64,000 nt of DNA from Glaciecola sp965660815 (lineage in GTDB: Bacteria; Pseudomonadota; Gammaproteobacteria; Enterobacterales; Alteromonadaceae). Shown here in pieces: positions 61,124 to 64,000 of the stretch (positions are counted from its first letter, which is position 1; each line of letters starts with the position of its first letter). The notes under the pieces are model-generated. The model had not been told where the DNA came from, did no database searches, and saw only the letters and a program-made list of their open reading frames with translations. The position numbers and the translations under genes are program-made. The DNA is taken from NCBI GenBank assembly GCA_965660815.1, contig CBFIBG010000009.1, positions 119,101-183,100 of the forward strand, written 5' to 3'.

Positions 61124-62962
61124 ATGTGCGGAATCGTAGGTGCCGTTGCCGAGCGTAACGTGGTTCAAATTTTACTAGAGGGATTAAAGCGGCTTGAGTA
61201 TCGAGGCTACGATTCTGCAGGTGTGGCCTTGGTTAACACACATAATAATAATTCCTTATCCATTGTGCGAAGGACCGGGAAAGTAAAAGAGCTTGCTGAT
61301 GCGATTAGCGGCGATAATGCATTAGGTACAACGGGCATCGCCCACACCCGCTGGGCAACGCATGGTGGAGTCACCGAAGCAAATGCACACCCACACGCTA
61401 GCGAGCAGCGCTTTGCAGTAGTCCACAACGGCATTATAGAAAACCACAAGTCCTTAAGGGACAGTTTAACCGCAAACGGCTACAATTTCTCATCTGATAC
61501 CGATACCGAAACAATTGCGCATAGCATTGCGCTTCAAATGCAGTCGACGGACGATTTACTCACCGCGGTACAAAATGCAGTGAAAACGTTCGAAGGCGCA
61601 TACGGCACTGTGGTGATGGATAAGACCACGCCAGATAAACTAGTAGTCGCGCGCTCTGGCAGTCCATTGGTTATTGGCTTAGGTTTGGGTGAAAATTTTC
61701 TAGCGTCCGACCAACTTGCGCTTTTGCCTGTGACCCGACGATTTATCTTTTTAGAAGAAGGCGATGTTGCCCAAATTACACGTTTTTCAGTGGATATTAT
61801 TGATGTAAATGGACAAAAAGTTGAGCGAGAAATTATCGAAAGCAATGTCGAGCATGATGCAGGCGACAAGGGCGGATTTCGTCACTATATGCTTAAAGAA
61901 ATATACGAGCAACCGAATGTACTTCGTAATGCACTCAAGGGTAGAGTGAGTGCCGAAGGAATTGCCGACGGTATTTTCGGAGCCGGCGCTGATGATATTT
62001 TTGCTAAGACTGATTTTGTTAAGATCATTGCATGCGGCACCAGCTATCATGCCGGAGTGACCGCAAAGTATTGGCTAGAGCAATATGCAAATGTTCAATG
62101 CGATGTTGAGATTGCGTCAGAGTTTCGATATCGGCGTTCATATGTGCCTAAAAACAGCCTATTAATTACGATTTCGCAGTCAGGTGAAACAGCCGATACG
62201 CTTGCTGCGCTCAAACTAGCCAAAGAGTCAGGTTATCAAGCAAGCTTAACCATTTGTAACGTCGATGGTTCATCTTTAGTCAGAGAATCTGACTTAAGCT
62301 TTTTAACTCGTGCAGGCGCAGAAATAGGCGTTGCGTCGACTAAAGCTTTCACCACTCAACTGGCGGCATTGATGATGTTGACCTTGAGTTTAGGTAAGCA
62401 CAAAGGGATGGAGTTATCGGTAAGCCGCAGTATATTAGACGCTTTGGTAAGTTTACCGGCTAAGCTGGAAGAGACGCTTGAGCTGGCTGAAAGTATCGAA
62501 GATTTAGCAGAAGAGTTTTCCGATAAACAACACAGCCTATTTTTAGGTCGAGGTGACCAATATCCTATCGCAATGGAAGGAGCGCTCAAGCTTAAAGAAA
62601 TTTCGTATATTCACGCCGAAGCCTATGCTTCAGGTGAGTTAAAGCATGGTCCATTAGCGTTAATTGATGCTGATATGCCGGTGATAGTGGTGGCTCCAAA
62701 CAATGAGTTACTCGAAAAACTCAAATCTAATGTTGAAGAGGTGCGCGCACGAGGCGGTATAATGTATGTATTTGCAGATAAAGACGCGCATTTTGAGAGC
62801 GACGACACCATGCGGGTCGTTCAAGTCCCACATTGTATGTTGTCAATCGCCCCCATTGTCTACACAATTCCACTGCAGTTGCTGTCATACTACGTTGCTT
62901 TAATTAAAGGTACTGATGTTGACCAGCCTAGGAATTTGGCGAAGAGTGTGACCGTAGAATAG
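61124..62962 (+). CDS. glmS: Glutamine-fructose-6-phosphate aminotransferase
   Basis: Makes glucosamine-6-phosphate, the first step toward UDP-GlcNAc. The 612-residue protein has the N-terminal Cys nucleophile (MCGIVGAVAERNVV), GIAHTRWATHGGV, HNGIIENH, and two SIS sugar-isomerase domains (ACGTSYHAGVTAKYW, TISQSGETADTLAAL, GRGDQYPIAMEGALKLKE, YASGELKHGPLALI). It forms an operon with glmU. I see no glmS ribozyme, as expected for a gammaproteobacterium. Confidence 0.97.
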   Translation: MCGIVGAVAERNVVQILLEGLKRLEYRGYDSAGVALVNTHNNNSLSIVRRTGKVKELADAISGDNALGTTGIAHTRWATHGGVTEANAHPHASEQRFAVVHNGIIENHKSLRDSLTANGYNFSSDTDTETIAHSIALQMQSTDDLLTAVQNAVKTFEGAYGTVVMDKTTPDKLVVARSGSPLVIGLGLGENFLASDQLALLPVTRRFIFLEEGDVAQITRFSVDIIDVNGQKVEREIIESNVEHDAGDKGGFRHYMLKEIYEQPNVLRNALKGRVSAEGIADGIFGAGADDIFAKTDFVKIIACGTSYHAGVTAKYWLEQYANVQCDVEIASEFRYRRSYVPKNSLLITISQSGETADTLAALKLAKESGYQASLTICNVDGSSLVRESDLSFLTRAGAEIGVASTKAFTTQLAALMMLTLSLGKHKGMELSVSRSILDALVSLPAKLEETLELAESIEDLAEEFSDKQHSLFLGRGDQYPIAMEGALKLKEISYIHAEAYASGELKHGPLALIDADMPVIVVAPNNELLEKLKSNVEEVRARGGIMYVFADKDAHFESDDTMRVVQVPHCMLSIAPIVYTIPLQLLSYYVALIKGTDVDQPRNLAKSVTVE

Positions 62963-62997
62963 TGTAATGATGTCATGGACGCCCTGTGTGCGATCTA

Positions 62998-63081
62998 ATT
63001 AATGTTTGGAACTGAGGTATTAATGTTTGGAACTGAAGTATTAAAGTTTGGAACTAAGGTATTAATGTTCAGTACTGACTA
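62998..63081 (+). repeat. Four-unit, 21-bp tandem repeat downstream of glmS
   Basis: Units at 62998, 63019, 63040 and 63061, each beginning ATTAA(T/A)GTT and containing GGAACT in the first three; the fourth is decayed. It ends 9 bases before the glmS terminator. It is unrelated in sequence to the TTGGTCTGTCCAG arrays but similar in style (short period, few units, gene border). Confidence 0.85.
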
Positions 63082-63090
63082 ATTATTCAT

Positions 63091-63119
63091 AACCCCGCCT
63101 TTGAGCGGGGTTTGTTTTT
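63091..63119 (+). terminator. Intrinsic terminator of glmU-glmS
   Basis: Eight-base stem AACCCCGC / GCGGGGTT with a 6-base loop (CTTTGA), followed by TGTTTTT. Confidence 0.9.
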
Positions 63120-63125
63120 CTATTG

Positions 63126-63287
63126 TTAAGGTTTTCCAAAATAACAAAATAGTGGAATACCTTGCTCTTGAGCAAGCATACTGACTTCAGTAATGAAATT
63201 TTTGCTTATCCTTCCAGAATCTAAGGAGATAACTGACAAATCAAGGTCCCAAGCAAGTTTGACGAATCGTTGTGGTGTAACTCTCAT
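63126..63287 (-). CDS. Possible 53-residue protein
   Basis: An ATG at 63287 to a stop at 63126 gives 53 residues beginning MRVTPQRFVKLAWDLD and ending FCYFGKP. The composition is protein-like, with alternating hydrophobic and charged segments (LSVISLDSGRISKNFITEV), and AAGAG stands about 15 bases upstream. It could be a small gene, or a fragment of a larger nucleotide-binding-type protein. I do not recognise it. Confidence 0.4.
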   Translation of the reverse strand: MRVTPQRFVKLAWDLDLSVISLDSGRISKNFITEVSMLAQEQGIPLFCYFGKP

Positions 63288-63403
63288 GATTTTATATCAC
63301 TCTTAATTCACTTTTGTTTAATCGACAGATTAGATCAAAACGGTTAGTCAAAGCTATGCGCTAATGCAAATAAGTTCGTTCTTGAAATCAATATTTGATT
63401 AAT

Positions 63404-63417
63404 GTCTCATATGAGAC
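63404..63417. promoter_or_regulatory. Likely operator of the toxin-antitoxin module
   Basis: Perfect 14-base palindrome GTCTCATATGAGAC, 36 bases upstream of the antitoxin start and next to AT-rich, promoter-like DNA. Antitoxins of the Xre/MbcA type usually repress their own promoter, so it is a candidate binding site. Confidence 0.6.
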
Positions 63418-63453
63418 TATTATTTAATAAATATACATTTTGGGAGTAAAATA

Positions 63454-63852
63454 GTGACGTCTTTAGCAGAAGCCCGACACACTCCGAGCATTAACCATGG
63501 AGCAGCTTTTAAACTAGGCAATAATATTCTTAGTAAATGGGGATGCTCCGCTCTTCAACAACAAGCTATCTTAGGGATCCCGCGAAGCTCTTACCATCGA
63601 TATCAAAGCGACCCTACTAAAGCATCGCTGAACAGCGACCAGCTTGAGCGCCTAAGTTATATTGCCAACATTCATCAGGCACTGCGGATAGTCTTTTCAA
63701 ACCCTGATAATGTGTATGGCTTTATGAATATGAAAAATAATAATCCATATTTTAATGGCAGAACGCCTCTATCTATCATTGCTACGGGCAACTTTGGTGC
63801 TTTGTACGAAGTGTTTAAGCGTATCGACAGTATGCGAAGTGGGCAATGGTAG
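63454..63852 (+). CDS. Xre/MbcA/ParS-type antitoxin
   Basis: Antitoxin partner of a RES-domain toxin, 132 residues, GTG start at 63454. The N-terminal half resembles the Xre-like helix-turn-helix domain (LGNNILSKWGCSALQQQAILGIPRSSYHRY) and the C-terminal half the DUF2384 toxin-binding domain (ERLSYIANIHQALRIVFSN, NNPYFNGRTPLSIIATGNFGALYEVFKRI). It overlaps the RES gene by 7 bases and has a palindromic operator candidate upstream. Confidence 0.88.
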   Translation: MTSLAEARHTPSINHGAAFKLGNNILSKWGCSALQQQAILGIPRSSYHRYQSDPTKASLNSDQLERLSYIANIHQALRIVFSNPDNVYGFMNMKNNNPYFNGRTPLSIIATGNFGALYEVFKRIDSMRSGQW

Positions 63853-64000
63853 AAAACTGCGAGCGTATATCGCTCTTAAACCAAACATCTTATCGAATGA
63901 TTAATTCAAAGTTTCCGCCCATCACATTGTTTGACGATGTGATGGACGAAGAGGACTTTGATACTGCCTATGCCTTGCAATCATTAACCAACCCCAGAAT
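63846..64000 (+). CDS. RES-domain toxin (NAD-degrading family), partial
   Basis: Starts at ATG 63846 within the antitoxin stop region (ATGGTAG) and runs off the window. About 51 residues are visible: ISLLNQTSYRMINSKFPPIT, LFDDVMDEEDFDTAYALQ and LTNPR, the opening of RES proteins, whose characterised members (for example MbcT) break down NAD. The C-terminal catalytic part is outside. Confidence 0.8.
   Translation, partial: MVENCERISLLNQTSYRMINSKFPPITLFDDVMDEEDFDTAYALQSLTNPR

Overview
The window looks like chromosomal DNA of a marine, motile, heterotrophic gammaproteobacterium, most likely from the Alteromonadales or a close relative. This is inferred from the low to moderate GC content, the protein sequences and the gene orders (dusB-fis, accB-accC, fxsA-groES-groEL, glmU-glmS, a Shewanella-like second chemotaxis cluster). 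I cannot name the genus from sequence reading alone. No rRNA, tRNA, prophage or CRISPR array was seen.

Layout. 1-2.7 kb: gspC and the start of gspD (type II secretion), leftward. 3.2-4.5 kb: hslR-hslO (heat and redox chaperones). 4.5-7.6 kb: ompR-envZ and a phosphoribulokinase-family gene. 7.8-8.8 kb: a single-strand (HUH/Y1) transposase of the REP-associated type. 8.8-14.3 kb: leftward prmA, dusB-fis, purH, purD. 14.4-17.7 kb: two small unknown genes and aroQ-accB-accC. 18.4-31.9 kb: a double-receiver diguanylate cyclase and a ten-gene chemotaxis cluster (MCP, STAS, receiver-phosphatase-kinase, cheY, cheA, cheW, MCP, cheR, cheD, cheB). 32-37.4 kb: a long dsbD, fxsA and groESL with a heat-shock promoter. 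37.6-39.3 kb: carbonic anhydrase and an unknown periplasmic protein. 39.5-45.9 kb: a divergent cluster of an N-carbamoyl hydrolase, a small membrane protein, an SSS symporter, a 40-residue membrane peptide, an aspartate-carbamoyltransferase-like enzyme and an asparagine-synthetase-like enzyme. 46-54.3 kb: an unknown coiled-coil protein, an orphan pseudaminate-synthase-type gene, two GGDEF proteins, speA, a decayed luciferase-like monooxygenase and a serine beta-lactamase-family protein. 54.9-59.3 kb: base-repair genes, a DMT transporter and frmA-frmB (formaldehyde detoxification). 59.7-63 kb: glmU-glmS (UDP-GlcNAc). 63.1-64 kb: a small ORF and an Xre/RES toxin-antitoxin module cut by the window edge.

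The most interesting signals are four. (1) A family of short repeats built on TTGGTCTGTCCAG and the related palindrome TGGACAGTCCA. They occur as two intergenic tandem arrays with different periods, as single copies, as inverted pairs, and inside or at the ends of genes; a 37-bp perfect palindrome of this family stands just upstream of the transposase. (2) The carbamoyltransferase / asparagine-synthetase / N-carbamoyl-hydrolase / symporter cluster, which could be an undescribed ureido-amide pathway. (3) Chemotaxis oddities: no cheZ is seen, but one MCP carries a CheZ-like D-I-N-G-Q motif and a C-terminal DLF motif shared with CheD, and CheA has four FGFFD-type motifs in its linker. (4) A DsbD with two N-terminal disulfide domains. 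All functional claims come from reading motifs and family resemblance; no database search was run.
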